Below are positions 23,839-32,312 of a stretch of DNA of 35,907 nucleotides, one piece after another. This DNA comes from Oscillospiraceae bacterium. GTDB taxonomy: Bacteria > Bacillota > Clostridia > Oscillospirales > Oscillospiraceae. A program made the position numbers and the translations under genes. The notes below the pieces were generated by a model. That model worked only from the letters and a program-made list of their open reading frames with translations. It did no database searches and had not been told where the DNA came from. Where the stretch lies: NCBI GenBank assembly GCA_020025275.1, contig JAHHSI010000022.1:1-35907 (forward strand). The letters run 5' to 3'. Position 1 is the first letter of the stretch. Each line of letters opens with the position of its first letter.

Positions 23839-23852
23839 TTTCTGTCACCGGC

Positions 23853-23883
23853 AAAAAAAAGAAGGCCGCCCTGCCGGACGACC
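23853..23883 (-). terminator. Terminator after moaE
   Basis: Read on minus, GGTCGTCC and GGGCGGCC form an 8-bp stem with two G-U pairs around GGCA, followed by TTCTTTTTTTT. It lies 6 bases after the moaE stop. Confidence 0.8.
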
Positions 23884-23889
23884 CTGTTC

Positions 23890-24288
23890 TCAGTTCCCTT
23901 CGTAGAGCTCCTGCTCCCGGACACACTCCGTTTTCAGCTTTGCCACCAGAAAATCCAGTGCCGCCATCACATGGGGGCGAATATCGCCGCCCACCAGCAC
24001 ATACATGAGGTCATCGCCCACGGAGAGTTCCCCCTCGTTGAGCCATGTCCGCACATAGACGATGCCCTCCTGCTGCCGTGCCGCCTCTTCCGCCGCCGCT
24101 ACCTTGTCCGTATCATAGGAAAACAGCATCCCCCGAACCGGCAGGGTCCTCCCCGCCTCCCGGCGCACGGCCGCCCGAGCCGTGGCCCGCACCGTTCCAT
24201 TATGTACAAGATACATTCCCACCTTGTCGGCGCTGCGGTCCTGCTTGGCCTCCTGCAGCCACTGGTCCATCGACGGTTTTTTCTTCAT
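23890..24288 (-). CDS. moaE: Molybdenum cofactor protein MoaE (molybdopterin synthase large subunit)
   Basis: The 132-residue product matches the clostridial MoaE form: MYLVHNGTVRATARAAVR, VRGMLFSYDTDKVAAAEEAA, YVRTWLNEGELSVGDDLMYV and GGDIRPHVMAALDFLV. MoaE and MoaD together insert sulfur into cyclic pyranopterin monophosphate to make molybdopterin; MoaD is not in this window. GGAGG precedes ATG 24288. It has its own promoter (24330-24358) and terminator, and faces away from moaA. The length is typical for this branch, which lacks parts of the longer enterobacterial protein. Confidence 0.9.
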   Translation of the reverse strand: MKKKPSMDQWLQEAKQDRSADKVGMYLVHNGTVRATARAAVRREAGRTLPVRGMLFSYDTDKVAAAEEAARQQEGIVYVRTWLNEGELSVGDDLMYVLVGGDIRPHVMAALDFLVAKLKTECVREQELYEGN

Positions 24289-24329
24289 GGTGCCTTCCTC
24301 CCTGCCTTATTCATTCTATGGTTGTCCCT

Positions 24330-24358
24330 ATTCTATCTTCCCTGTCCCTGCGCGTCAA
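24330..24358 (-). promoter_or_regulatory. Promoter of moaE
   Basis: Read on minus, TTGACG (24358-24353) is separated by 17 bases from TAGAAT (24335-24330), about 42 bases before the moaE start. It is back-to-back with the moaA promoter, the two -35 boxes being 18 bases apart. Confidence 0.72.
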
Positions 24359-24376
24359 GGGAATGTATTTCCACGC

Positions 24377-24405
24377 TTGTACATTTGGCTTCAAAACGGT
24401 ATAAT
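24377..24405 (+). promoter_or_regulatory. Promoter of moaA-moaC-moaB
   Basis: TTGTAC (24377-24382) is separated by 17 bases from a perfect TATAAT (24400-24405), about 29 bases before ATG 24435. Confidence 0.82.
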
Positions 24406-24434
24406 GAATAAAACTATGGATTGGGGAGGCAGCT

Positions 24435-25388
24435 ATGGTCGATCGTTTCTCCCGTGAAATTACATACCTGCGGATCTCCGTGACAGAGCTGTGCAACCTG
24501 CGCTGCCGCTACTGTATGCCGGCGTGCGGTGTGAAAAAAAAGCGGCATGCCGACATGATGAGTGAAGAGGAGATCCTCTCCGCCGTCCGGGCCGCCGCCT
24601 CGTTAGGGGTCCGCAAGGTGCGCTTTACCGGCGGAGAACCTCTGGTCAAGCGCAACATCGTGTCCATCTGCCGCCGTGCTGCGGCAGTAGATGGGATCGA
24701 TGAGGTCTGTCTCACCACCAACGCAACACTGCTGCCCGATCTGGCCCTGCCGCTGCGGGAGGCCGGCGTGCGCCGTGTCAACCTCAGTCTCGACACCTTG
24801 GACGCGGACAAATACGCCTACATCACACGCCGCGGCCGTCTGGCGGATTTCTACCGCGGTCTGGAGGCCGCCCTATCCGCCGGGTTTGAGAAGGTGAAAC
24901 TGAACACCGTCCTTATCGGCGGCTTCAATGACGATGAAATCGTCCCTCTGGCACAGCTGACCCAACGCTATCCCGTGGATGTCCGCTTCATTGAGCTGAT
25001 GCCCATGTACGACGGCGGCGATTTCGGTCCGGAAGCTTTCCTGCCCCGTGACCGGGTGCTGGAACAGCTCCCCCAACTGGAGCGTGTCCCCGCCGACGGC
25101 GGCGTGGCGCAGCTCTACCGCCTGCCCGGCGCCCACGGCTGTGTGGGACTGATCAGCCCTGTCAGCGACCACTTCTGTGCCGACTGCAACCGCATCCGGC
25201 TCACCGCCGACGGAAAACTGAAGCCCTGTCTCCATGCCCCGGACGAGATCAGCATCAAGGGCTGCAGTGAAGCGGAGATGGTGGAAAAATTCCGTCTGGC
25301 CATTGAGCGCAAACCCCCGTGGCACGGGGAGCTCTCGGCAGAGCACCGCAGCCACGCAGGCCGAAACATGAATGAGATCGGAGGATAA
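24435..25388 (+). CDS. moaA: GTP 3',8-cyclase MoaA (radical SAM)
   Basis: A 317-residue radical SAM enzyme. The SAM-cluster motif is C20-X3-C24-X2-C27 (ELCNLRCRYC), followed by FTGGEPL. The second 4Fe-4S site is C248-X2-C251-X13-C265 (CADCNRIRLTADG ... CLHA), which binds GTP. The protein ends in Gly-Gly, the catalytic C-terminal pair of MoaA. It converts GTP to 3',8-cyclo-GTP, the first step of molybdenum-cofactor synthesis. GGGGAGG precedes ATG 24435. It is transcribed divergently from moaE and is followed 2 bases after its stop by moaC. Confidence 0.96.
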   Translation: MVDRFSREITYLRISVTELCNLRCRYCMPACGVKKKRHADMMSEEEILSAVRAAASLGVRKVRFTGGEPLVKRNIVSICRRAAAVDGIDEVCLTTNATLLPDLALPLREAGVRRVNLSLDTLDADKYAYITRRGRLADFYRGLEAALSAGFEKVKLNTVLIGGFNDDEIVPLAQLTQRYPVDVRFIELMPMYDGGDFGPEAFLPRDRVLEQLPQLERVPADGGVAQLYRLPGAHGCVGLISPVSDHFCADCNRIRLTADGKLKPCLHAPDEISIKGCSEAEMVEKFRLAIERKPPWHGELSAEHRSHAGRNMNEIGG

Positions 25389-25390
25389 CC

Positions 25391-25870
25391 ATGGACGATT
25401 TTACCCATTTTGATCACGAAGGCCGGGCAACGATGGTGGATGTGGGCGACAAGCCCCAGACCCGGCGCACCGCTGTGGCCGCCGGTCGTGTCCTGATCGA
25501 CCGGAACACCCTGTCCCTCATCGTCTCCGGCGGCGTCAAAAAGGGCGATGTACTAACGGTTGCCCAAATCGCCGGGATCATGGGGGCCAAGCGGACGCCT
25601 GACCTCATTCCCATGTGCCACCCCGTTGGGACCGACCGTGTGCAGCTCTCCCTCTCTCTGGACGAAGCCCGATGCAGCGTGGAGATCCAGGCCACGGTCA
25701 GCTGCACTGGGAAAACCGGCGTGGAGATGGAGGCCCTGACCGCCGTTTCCACCGCCGCCCTGACCGTGTATGATATGTGCAAGGCCGTGCAGCGGGATAT
25801 GGTCATCACAGACATCCGCCTGCTCTCCAAGACCGGCGGCGTTCACGGTGACTACCGAAGGGAGGACTGA
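25391..25870 (+). CDS. moaC: Cyclic pyranopterin monophosphate synthase MoaC
   Basis: The 159-residue product carries MVDVGDK, GAKRTPDLIPMCHPVG, and TGKTGVEMEALTAVSTAALT with YDMCKAV, then LLSKTGG. These are the conserved MoaC blocks, including the His of the (M/L)CHP motif and the GVEMEALTAVS core. It converts 3',8-cyclo-GTP to cyclic pyranopterin monophosphate. It starts 2 bases after moaA ends, so the pair is coupled. Length is normal for the family. Confidence 0.95.
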   Translation: MDDFTHFDHEGRATMVDVGDKPQTRRTAVAAGRVLIDRNTLSLIVSGGVKKGDVLTVAQIAGIMGAKRTPDLIPMCHPVGTDRVQLSLSLDEARCSVEIQATVSCTGKTGVEMEALTAVSTAALTVYDMCKAVQRDMVITDIRLLSKTGGVHGDYRRED

Positions 25871-25874
25871 CCCC

Positions 25875-26378
25875 ATGAGCTATTCCGCAGCCGTCATCAC
25901 CGTCAGCGACCGTGGCTATCAGGGCGTGCGGCCGGACGCCAGCGGTCCGGCGCTGTGCCGCCTTTTAGAGGCAAGCGGCTACCGGGTGCTCTACACGGCG
26001 CTGGTGCCGGATGAGACCGCCCTGATCCAAAAGGAGCTGCTGCACTGCTGTGACACCCTGCACGCCGCCTTGGTCCTGACCACCGGAGGCACCGGTTTCT
26101 CTCCCCGGGACATCACCCCGGAGGCCACACTGGCCGTGGTGGAGCGGCCCACTCCCGGCATTCCCGAGGCCATGCGCGCCGAAAGTATGCGCATCACTCC
26201 CCGGGGCTGCCTCTCCCGCAGCGCCGCCGGCATCCGTGGCCGCAGTCTGATCGTCAACCTGCCCGGCAGTCCAAAGGCGGCGCAGGAAAATCTGCTGGCC
26301 GTTCTCGACCCCATTTCCCACGGGCTGGATATGCTGCGCTCCGATGGCTCTGCCAACTGCGCCGAGGAACACCTATAA
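25875..26378 (+). CDS. moaB: MogA/MoaB-type molybdopterin adenylyltransferase
   Basis: The start is ATG 25875, with GGAGG at 25861-25865; the longer frame from 25770 overlaps moaC. The 167-residue product carries AAVITVSDRGYQGVRPDASG, the GGTGFSPRDITPEAT motif (TTGGTG nucleotide-binding loop), the Pro/Gly-rich GIPEAMR segment and LIVNLPGSPKAAQE. It adenylates molybdopterin before molybdate insertion. The MogA and MoaB groups are hard to separate by eye, so the symbol is tentative. It lies 4 bases after moaC and is followed directly by a strong terminator. Confidence 0.92.
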   Translation: MSYSAAVITVSDRGYQGVRPDASGPALCRLLEASGYRVLYTALVPDETALIQKELLHCCDTLHAALVLTTGGTGFSPRDITPEATLAVVERPTPGIPEAMRAESMRITPRGCLSRSAAGIRGRSLIVNLPGSPKAAQENLLAVLDPISHGLDMLRSDGSANCAEEHL

Positions 26379-26416
26379 AAAGAGACGGAACACACGGTGT
26401 GTTCCGTCTCTTTTTT
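26377..26416. terminator. Bidirectional terminator between moaB and the TetR gene
   Basis: The arms AAAAAGAGACGGAACACAC and GTGTGTTCCGTCTCTTTTT are perfect complements around a single G and are followed by T residues on both strands. The moaB stop (26376-26378) lies at its start. Confidence 0.93.
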
Positions 26417-26424
26417 GCGCCGCT

Positions 26425-27018
26425 TCAGTGTGCGCTGCTTCCCTGTGCTCCGTCCCGCACGCCCCAGACGACCTGCATCAGTAAGCGCTCCGCCTGCTGC
26501 GTCAGTTCCTCCAGTGTCAGTGGGATCTTTCCGGAAAACCAATCCCGATAGAGATTGGTCAGACCACCGGCACAAAAGCGAATGGTCAGCTCATAGCGCT
26601 CACTGTCGCCGAAACCGAACTTGCTCTCATGGCGGAACAGGTAATCCAACACCAGTTTCACCAGCTGTTCCTCCATCATGGTGGAAGCACTGGAGGTCAT
26701 TACCTTTTGGCAAAAGTCGAAATCGCTCTCCAAAATTGTCTCAATGCGATGCAGCAGCGTGTGCGGGATCTCCGAGAGCTGGCAGGGAACCTCAAAAACA
26801 TCCTGCTGCAGATGGGAGAAAATGTCCTCGATCACATGGTGGATCACATCCGGAATGTCTGCATAATGGGCATAAAAGGTACCACGGTTGATCTCCGCCC
26901 GCCGTACCACATCGGTCACCGTGATCTTATCCAGCGGCTTTTCCTGCAGCAGATCTGCCAGCGCCCTCTGGATCAATTTTCTGGAGCGAATCGCACTGCG
27001 GTATTCCGCCTTGGCCAT
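26425..27018 (-). CDS. TetR/AcrR-family regulator divergent from the MMPL transporter
   Basis: The start is ATG 27018 with GGAGG about 8 bases upstream; the in-frame GTG at 27027 overlaps that site. The 197-residue product has a TetR helix-turn-helix in about residues 10-55 (IRSRKLIQRALADLLQEKPL, ITVTDVVRRAEINRGTFYAH, followed by Y). The C-terminal ligand domain is helical. It probably represses the divergent transporter operon and itself; two palindromes lie in the shared region. The effector is unknown. It converges with moaB and shares its terminator. Confidence 0.9.
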   Translation of the reverse strand: MAKAEYRSAIRSRKLIQRALADLLQEKPLDKITVTDVVRRAEINRGTFYAHYADIPDVIHHVIEDIFSHLQQDVFEVPCQLSEIPHTLLHRIETILESDFDFCQKVMTSSASTMMEEQLVKLVLDYLFRHESKFGFGDSERYELTIRFCAGGLTNLYRDWFSGKIPLTLEELTQQAERLLMQVVWGVRDGAQGSSAH

Positions 27019-27043
27019 CGCCGCCACCTCCGTCCTGCAAAAG

Positions 27044-27068
27044 TATACAAATCGACAAGATTTGTATA
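27044..27068. promoter_or_regulatory. 25-base palindrome, candidate TetR operator 1
   Basis: TATACAAATC and GATTTGTATA are perfect complements around GACAA. It lies in the tetR leader, 26-50 bases before its start codon. Size and symmetry fit a TetR-family operator. Confidence 0.65.
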
Positions 27069-27097
27069 AAATCGTTAAAATAAGCCGTGTTTGTTGC

Positions 27098-27126
27098 TTG
27101 CTTTGCTTTCATAAGCTGATTATAAT
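27098..27126 (+). promoter_or_regulatory. Promoter of the MMPL operon
   Basis: TTGCTT (27098-27103) is separated by 17 bases from a perfect TATAAT (27121-27126). The expected start point is near 27132, about 60 bases before the MMPL start. Confidence 0.75.
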
Positions 27127-27147
27127 ACAATCATTATAAATAGACAA
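27119..27147 (-). promoter_or_regulatory. Promoter of the tetR gene, overlapping the MMPL promoter
   Basis: Read on minus, TTGTCT (27147-27142) is separated by 17 bases from TATAAT (27124-27119). Its -10 overlaps the MMPL -10, and its -35 lies in the palindrome at 27141-27154. Confidence 0.7.
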
Positions 27148-27154
27148 GTGTCTA
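27141..27154. promoter_or_regulatory. 14-base palindrome, candidate TetR operator 2
   Basis: TAGACA and TGTCTA are perfect complements around AG. It covers the tetR -35 and lies about 10-23 bases downstream of the MMPL start point, so one bound repressor could block both genes. Confidence 0.65.
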
Positions 27155-27194
27155 ATTTTGAAAATGTGAACAATTTTGGAACAAGGGGTTTTGT

Positions 27195-29663
27195 ATGAGC
27201 GCCAAGCAAAAAGAAAACAACTTCATTCGCAAGCTGGCCACCATCATCGTAGATAAGCGCTATCTCTTCTTTCTTCTCTACGCTTTTGCGCTGGTCTTTT
27301 GCATCTTCTCATCTAAGTGGGTGGAGGTAGAACGGGATGTGACCACCTATCTTCCATCCGACACCGAAACACGGCAGGGCCTTGTGGTCATGGACGAAAA
27401 CTTCACCACCTTGGCCACGGCCCGTCTCATGGTCTCCAACGTCACCTACCACGAGGCGGAGGAGCTGTGCACCACGGTGGAGAACATCGAAGGAGTGGAC
27501 AGCGTAGAGTTTGATGACTCCGAGGACCACTACCGCAACGCCGCAGCCCTCTTCAACGTCAGCTTCACCGACGTGGCAGAGGACCCGGCCACGATCGAGG
27601 CCATGAACACCATCCGTGACCGACTCAGCGGCTATGATCTGGCGGTGGATTCCGAGATCGGCACCGATCTGATCGCCGATCTGAACCGGGAGATGACCAC
27701 CATCCTCATCATCGCCGTGGTCATCATCGTGGCCGTACTGACGCTGACGTCCCGTGCCTACGCCGAGGTGCCGGTGCTGCTGATCACCTTCGGCATGGCC
27801 GCCGCACTGAACAAGGGCACCAACTTCCTCTGCGGCAAGATCAGTTTCATCTCCGACTCGATTGCCGTGGTGCTGCAGCTGGCACTGGCCATCGACTATG
27901 CCATTATCCTGTGCCACCGCTTCTCCGATGAGCACGAGACACAGGACGCCCGGGAGGCCTGCATCACGGCACTGTCCAAGGCCATTCCGGAGATCAGCGC
28001 CTCCTCTCTCACCACCATCAGCGGCCTGATTGCCCTGTCGTTCATGCATTTTGCCATTGGTCTTGATATGTCCATGGTCCTCATCAAAGCCGTCCTGCTG
28101 AGTCTGCTGTCCGTCTTTACTCTGATGCCTGGATTGCTGGTACTCTTCAGCCCGTGGATCGACCGCACCCGCCACAAAAAGCTGCTGCCCAACATCACCC
28201 CGCTGGGCAAGTTTGCCGTGGCGTCCCGGCGCATTATGCCTGCGATTTTCGCCGTTGTTTTAGTCGCCGCCTGCATTCTCGCCCAATACTGCCCCTACTG
28301 CTACAGCTATACCGAGGTCGAAACAGCCAAAATGTCACAGGCCCAGATGGATGTGCGCAATATCAAGAATACCTTCGGCAGCGCCAACATGGTCGCTCTG
28401 GTGGTCCCCAGCGGCAACTATCCGGCCGAGCAGGCCATCATGCAGCAGCTGAAGGATCGTCCCGAGGTCAAGGATACGCTCTCTTTGGCCGGAATGGAAG
28501 TGGATGACTACCACCTGACCGACGCCCTTCGCCCACGGCAGTTTTCCGAATTGATCGGCCTTGACTACGAAGTGGCGCAGGCTCTCTACGGGGCCTACGC
28601 ACTGGATCACGACCAGTACGGGGAACTGCTCAGCGGCCTGTCTGAATATGATGTTCCCCTCTACGATATGTTCCTTTTCCTCCGTGACCAGATGGAATCC
28701 CGCAACATCACCCTCAGCGGTGATATGCAGCAGACGCTGGATGACCTCTTTGCCAAGCTGGACAACGCACAGCTGCAGCTGCAAAATGATCGTTTCAGCC
28801 GCATGGTGGTCTATCTGAACCTCCCGGAGGAGAGTCCCGAAACCTTTGACTTCCTTGCAGAGCTGCACACCATCCTGGGGCAGTACTACCCCGACAACTA
28901 TTATGTTGTGGGCAATTCCACCAGCGCCCGGGATCTGGCCGACTCCTTCGCCCGGGATAACCTCCTCATCAGCCTGCTCTCGGCGCTGTTCGTGATTCTG
29001 GTCCTGCTCTTCACATTCCAGTCCGTGGGCCTGCCCGTTCTGCTGATCGTGGTCATTCAGGGCAGTATCTGGGTCAACTTCTCGGTCCCCACACTGACCG
29101 GGCAGCCCCTCTACTTCTTGGGCTATCTCATTGTAAACGCCATTCAGATGGGCGCCAACATCGACTATGCCATTGTTATTTCCAGCCATTATCAGGAGTT
29201 GAAAAACCAGATGCCCCACAAGCAGGCCATCGTACAGGCGCTCAACGCCTCGTTCCCCACCGTCTTTACATCCGGTACCATCATGGCCTCCGCCGGCCTG
29301 CTGATCGGAAACCTCTCCGCCCAGCCGGTCATTTCCATTATGGGTACCTGCCTGGGCCGTGGAACCATCATCTCCATTGTGCTGGTTCTGTGCGTTCTGC
29401 CCGCCGTTCTGGTGCTGGGTGACTCCATCATCGAGCGGACCAAGTTCAAACTCAAGGGTATCGACCATAAGATCCAGACCGGCAGCGGCACCGTGAAGCT
29501 GAAGGGCCATGTGCGCGGCTATGTATCCGGCATTGTGGACGCCGATTTCGACGGCCTGTTCCACGGCGATTTCAAGGCCTCCATCACAACGGAAAAATCA
29601 GAGAAACTATCCCCCCAAGAAGCACCGAAGGAACTGCAGGAAGGAGATGAGGAGGATGTCTAA
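27195..29663 (+). CDS. MMPL/RND-family membrane transporter
   Basis: An 822-residue protein with RND layout: one N-terminal span (about 20-38), a first extracytoplasmic loop, a cluster of spans (about 165-320), a further span near 355-372, a large second loop, and a second cluster (about 600-740). Each half carries a charged DYAI pair (AIDYAIILCHRF and ANIDYAIVISSHY), the proton-relay region typical of MMPL proteins. The C-terminal 80 residues are acidic and cytoplasmic. AAGGGG precedes ATG 27195. Families of this type move lipids, drugs or other amphiphiles; the substrate here is unknown. It is divergent from a TetR gene, which suggests inducible efflux, and overlaps the next gene by 8 bases. 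Confidence 0.92.
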   Translation: MSAKQKENNFIRKLATIIVDKRYLFFLLYAFALVFCIFSSKWVEVERDVTTYLPSDTETRQGLVVMDENFTTLATARLMVSNVTYHEAEELCTTVENIEGVDSVEFDDSEDHYRNAAALFNVSFTDVAEDPATIEAMNTIRDRLSGYDLAVDSEIGTDLIADLNREMTTILIIAVVIIVAVLTLTSRAYAEVPVLLITFGMAAALNKGTNFLCGKISFISDSIAVVLQLALAIDYAIILCHRFSDEHETQDAREACITALSKAIPEISASSLTTISGLIALSFMHFAIGLDMSMVLIKAVLLSLLSVFTLMPGLLVLFSPWIDRTRHKKLLPNITPLGKFAVASRRIMPAIFAVVLVAACILAQYCPYCYSYTEVETAKMSQAQMDVRNIKNTFGSANMVALVVPSGNYPAEQAIMQQLKDRPEVKDTLSLAGMEVDDYHLTDALRPRQFSELIGLDYEVAQALYGAYALDHDQYGELLSGLSEYDVPLYDMFLFLRDQMESRNITLSGDMQQTLDDLFAKLDNAQLQLQNDRFSRMVVYLNLPEESPETFDFLAELHTILGQYYPDNYYVVGNSTSARDLADSFARDNLLISLLSALFVILVLLFTFQSVGLPVLLIVVIQGSIWVNFSVPTLTGQPLYFLGYLIVNAIQMGANIDYAIVISSHYQELKNQMPHKQAIVQALNASFPTVFTSGTIMASAGLLIGNLSAQPVISIMGTCLGRGTIISIVLVLCVLPAVLVLGDSIIERTKFKLKGIDHKIQTGSGTVKLKGHVRGYVSGIVDADFDGLFHGDFKASITTEKSEKLSPQEAPKELQEGDEEDV

Positions 29664-32307
29664 GTTCACAAAAAAGGCGGCCGCCCTGCTGCTGGTCCTC
29701 CTGCTGATACTCCCGGTTCTCCCGCTCCCCGCACTGGCGGAGGACGCCGTGGTCATTTCCACGGCAGAGGAACTCCGCTCCTTTGCCGGGCGCTGCCGCT
29801 TGGACAGCTATTCCCAAAACATGACCGTCCGTCTGGAGAGCGATCTGGATCTGGGCGATGCGGAGTTTACCGGCGTCCCCATCTTTGCCGGAACGTTTGA
29901 AGGAAACGGCCACACCATTTCCGGCGTCCGTATCACGGCCTCCGGCTCTGCACAGGGCTTTTTCCGCTACCTGACCGATACGGCCCATGTGCAGGAGCTG
30001 CATCTGCAGGGCCAGGTCCTGCCGCAGGGCAGTCAGGAGGACATCGGTGCTTTGGCCGGCAGCAACGCCGGCACCATCACCGGATGCAGCTTTGACGGCA
30101 CCGTCGCCGGTGCCAACCGTGTTGGCGGTCTGGTGGGCACCAATCAGGTCAGCGGCCTTGTGGAGCAGTCGCAGTCCTCCGGCTCCATTCAGGGAAGCCA
30201 CTATGTGGGCGGCATCGCCGGACAGAACTACGGCACCGTCCGCAGCTGCACCAACACGGCGCAGATCAACGTCACCTCCACGCAGAACAACATTGACCTC
30301 TCCGAGATGACCATTGACACGCTGCGCGACAGCGAGTCCGTCAACTCCGTCACCGATGTGGGAGGAATCTGCGGCGGCAGCACCGGTGTGATCCACACCT
30401 GTGAAAATCGCGCCGACATCGGCTATCCCCACATGGGCTACAACATCGGCGGTATCGCCGGCAGCCAACGGGGCTATCTTGCCCAGTCCACCAACTACGG
30501 TGCCATCTGTGGGCGCAAGGAGGTGGGCGGCATCGTCGGTCAGATGGAGCCTGTCTCCCAGATCGAGTACAGCGCCGATACCCTGCAGATCCTGCAGCAG
30601 CAGCTCTCCGACACTGCTGCACTGGCCGATCAGGCCGGGGCCAATGCCCACGCCAACGCTACGCAGCTGAACGATCACATCTCCTCGCTGCAATCGCAGG
30701 CACAGACGGCCAAGGACGCTGTCAGTAGTCTGCTCCCCGACCCCGAGCATCCGCAGCTCCCCGATTCCGACCGGCTGGAAGCTGCACAAAATACCCTCAA
30801 CAGCAGCATGACGGCCATGGAAAACACAATGCATGACATCGTTGATGCCAAGCAGGAGGCCAGTGATACCATGTCCAGCGACCTGCAGGCTATCACCGAC
30901 CAGCTCAACGCCATCGGCAACACACTGGGCAGCAGCTCGTCCCATGTGGGCGGCAGCATCACCGACATCTCCGATGCCGATACCGCCGAGGATCACAGCG
31001 GCAAAACGGTAGGCTGCAGCAACTACGGCGCCGTCAGCGGCGATCTCAATACCGGCGGTATTGTCGGCGCCATGGCTTGGGAAAACGATCTGGACCCGGA
31101 GGACGATCTGCAGCGCATCGGCAACCGCTCGCTGAATTTCAGCGGTGAGCTGCGTGCCGTCGTCCGCGACTGTGAAAATACGGCCGACGTCAGCGTGAAA
31201 AAACGCTGCAGCGGCGGTATTGTGGGGCGCATGACATTGGGACTGGTGGCCGACTGCCGCAGCACGGCCACCCTTTCCTGTGACGGTGCCGACCAGATCG
31301 GCGGCATCGCCGGCTCCAGCAGCGCCTACATCCGCCGCTGCAGTGCCAAGGGCCGCCTGAGCGGCGGCGTCTCCGTGGGCGGTATCGCCGGTTCCGGCAC
31401 CACCGTCACCGATTGCCGCAGCATTGCGCTCATCACCGAAGGAACGGAAAAGTTGGGTGCCGTTCTGGGCAGCACCCCCGATAACGGTCCCGGAAAAGAC
31501 TCCGTTCAGGGAAACTTCTACCTGCCGACGGGCACCGATCCGGGCGCCATCGACGGAATCAGCTACGGCGGCAGTGCAGAGCCACTCTCACTGGAAGCTT
31601 TTCTGGCACTGGAGGATCTGCCGGAATCGTTCCGCTCCTCCCAGATGACCTTCCTCTATGACGATGGGACCTCCGTAGTCCGCACGGTCCCTCTGGGCGA
31701 TGCCCTGGCAGCCGAAGACATCCCGCAGGTGTCGGAAAAAGAGGGGGCTAACAGCGCTTGGCAGGGACTGGAGGACGTGGATCTGAGCGCCGTTTACTTT
31801 GATGAGACCTTCTCCCCCGACTATGCCGCCTATGTCACCACGGCACGCAGCGTGCAGGAGCGTGACAACGGCAAAGCGATTTTACTGGCTGTGGGCCACT
31901 TCCCTCACGGGGACAGCTTCGATCTGGAGGCCGTGGAGGAGACCCCTGCCCTGCCGGAGCGCCACAGCGCTGTGGAGTGCTGGCACTTCCCTGACGTTGC
32001 GCAGGAGGAGACCGAGCTGCGTTTCTCGCTGCCGGACGGTCTCCGTGCCGGCCGTGTGGCCCTGCAGCTCCGTGGGCGTGACGGCACATGGCGCAGCATC
32101 CCCTACACGATCAACGGCAGCTATCTCACCCTCACTCCCCAGCCGGGGGACGACGCCCTGTTCGTTTCCGCCGCTCCCGGCGGTGACTCATGGAGTCTCT
32201 ACTTCCTCGGCGCATTACTGGTGCTCGGTGCCGGTGTTGGCACCATCACCATCCACAACCGTCGGAAAAAGAAAAAAGCAAAGGCCGCTGTATCTTCTGC
32301 GTCCTGA
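29656..32307 (+). CDS. Exported GLUG-repeat protein with C-terminal membrane anchor
   Basis: The start is ATG 29656, 8 bases inside the MMPL gene, with AAGGAG at 29641-29646; the frame is open back to 29509, but that part only overlaps the transporter. The 883-residue protein has a signal peptide cleaved after ALA28. GLUG-type repeats (GGLVGTNQ, GGIAGQNYG, GGICGGSTG, GGIAGSQRG, GGIVGQM) fill about 150-305. A coiled-coil-like stretch spans about 305-440 and a second repeat set (GGIVGAM, GGIVGRMT, GGIAGSSSA, GGIAGSGTT) follows. The C-terminus has a span (about 848-866) and basic tail RRKKKKAK. No LPXTG sorting motif. It is translationally coupled to the MMPL gene, so the two probably act together at the membrane. 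Confidence 0.85.
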   Translation: MSKFTKKAAALLLVLLLILPVLPLPALAEDAVVISTAEELRSFAGRCRLDSYSQNMTVRLESDLDLGDAEFTGVPIFAGTFEGNGHTISGVRITASGSAQGFFRYLTDTAHVQELHLQGQVLPQGSQEDIGALAGSNAGTITGCSFDGTVAGANRVGGLVGTNQVSGLVEQSQSSGSIQGSHYVGGIAGQNYGTVRSCTNTAQINVTSTQNNIDLSEMTIDTLRDSESVNSVTDVGGICGGSTGVIHTCENRADIGYPHMGYNIGGIAGSQRGYLAQSTNYGAICGRKEVGGIVGQMEPVSQIEYSADTLQILQQQLSDTAALADQAGANAHANATQLNDHISSLQSQAQTAKDAVSSLLPDPEHPQLPDSDRLEAAQNTLNSSMTAMENTMHDIVDAKQEASDTMSSDLQAITDQLNAIGNTLGSSSSHVGGSITDISDADTAEDHSGKTVGCSNYGAVSGDLNTGGIVGAMAWENDLDPEDDLQRIGNRSLNFSGELRAVVRDCENTADVSVKKRCSGGIVGRMTLGLVADCRSTATLSCDGADQIGGIAGSSSAYIRRCSAKGRLSGGVSVGGIAGSGTTVTDCRSIALITEGTEKLGAVLGSTPDNGPGKDSVQGNFYLPTGTDPGAIDGISYGGSAEPLSLEAFLALEDLPESFRSSQMTFLYDDGTSVVRTVPLGDALAAEDIPQVSEKEGANSAWQGLEDVDLSAVYFDETFSPDYAAYVTTARSVQERDNGKAILLAVGHFPHGDSFDLEAVEETPALPERHSAVECWHFPDVAQEETELRFSLPDGLRAGRVALQLRGRDGTWRSIPYTINGSYLTLTPQPGDDALFVSAAPGGDSWSLYFLGALLVLGAGVGTITIHNRRKKKKAKAAVSSAS

Positions 32308-32312
32308 TTTCT

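Noticed and set aside
28335..30996. Two long minus-strand open frames (409 and 470 codons) opposite the MMPL and GLUG genes
   Set aside because: Low-complexity Gly/His/Asp- or Ala/Val-rich shadows of GC-rich coding sequence; the + strand genes have clear motifs.
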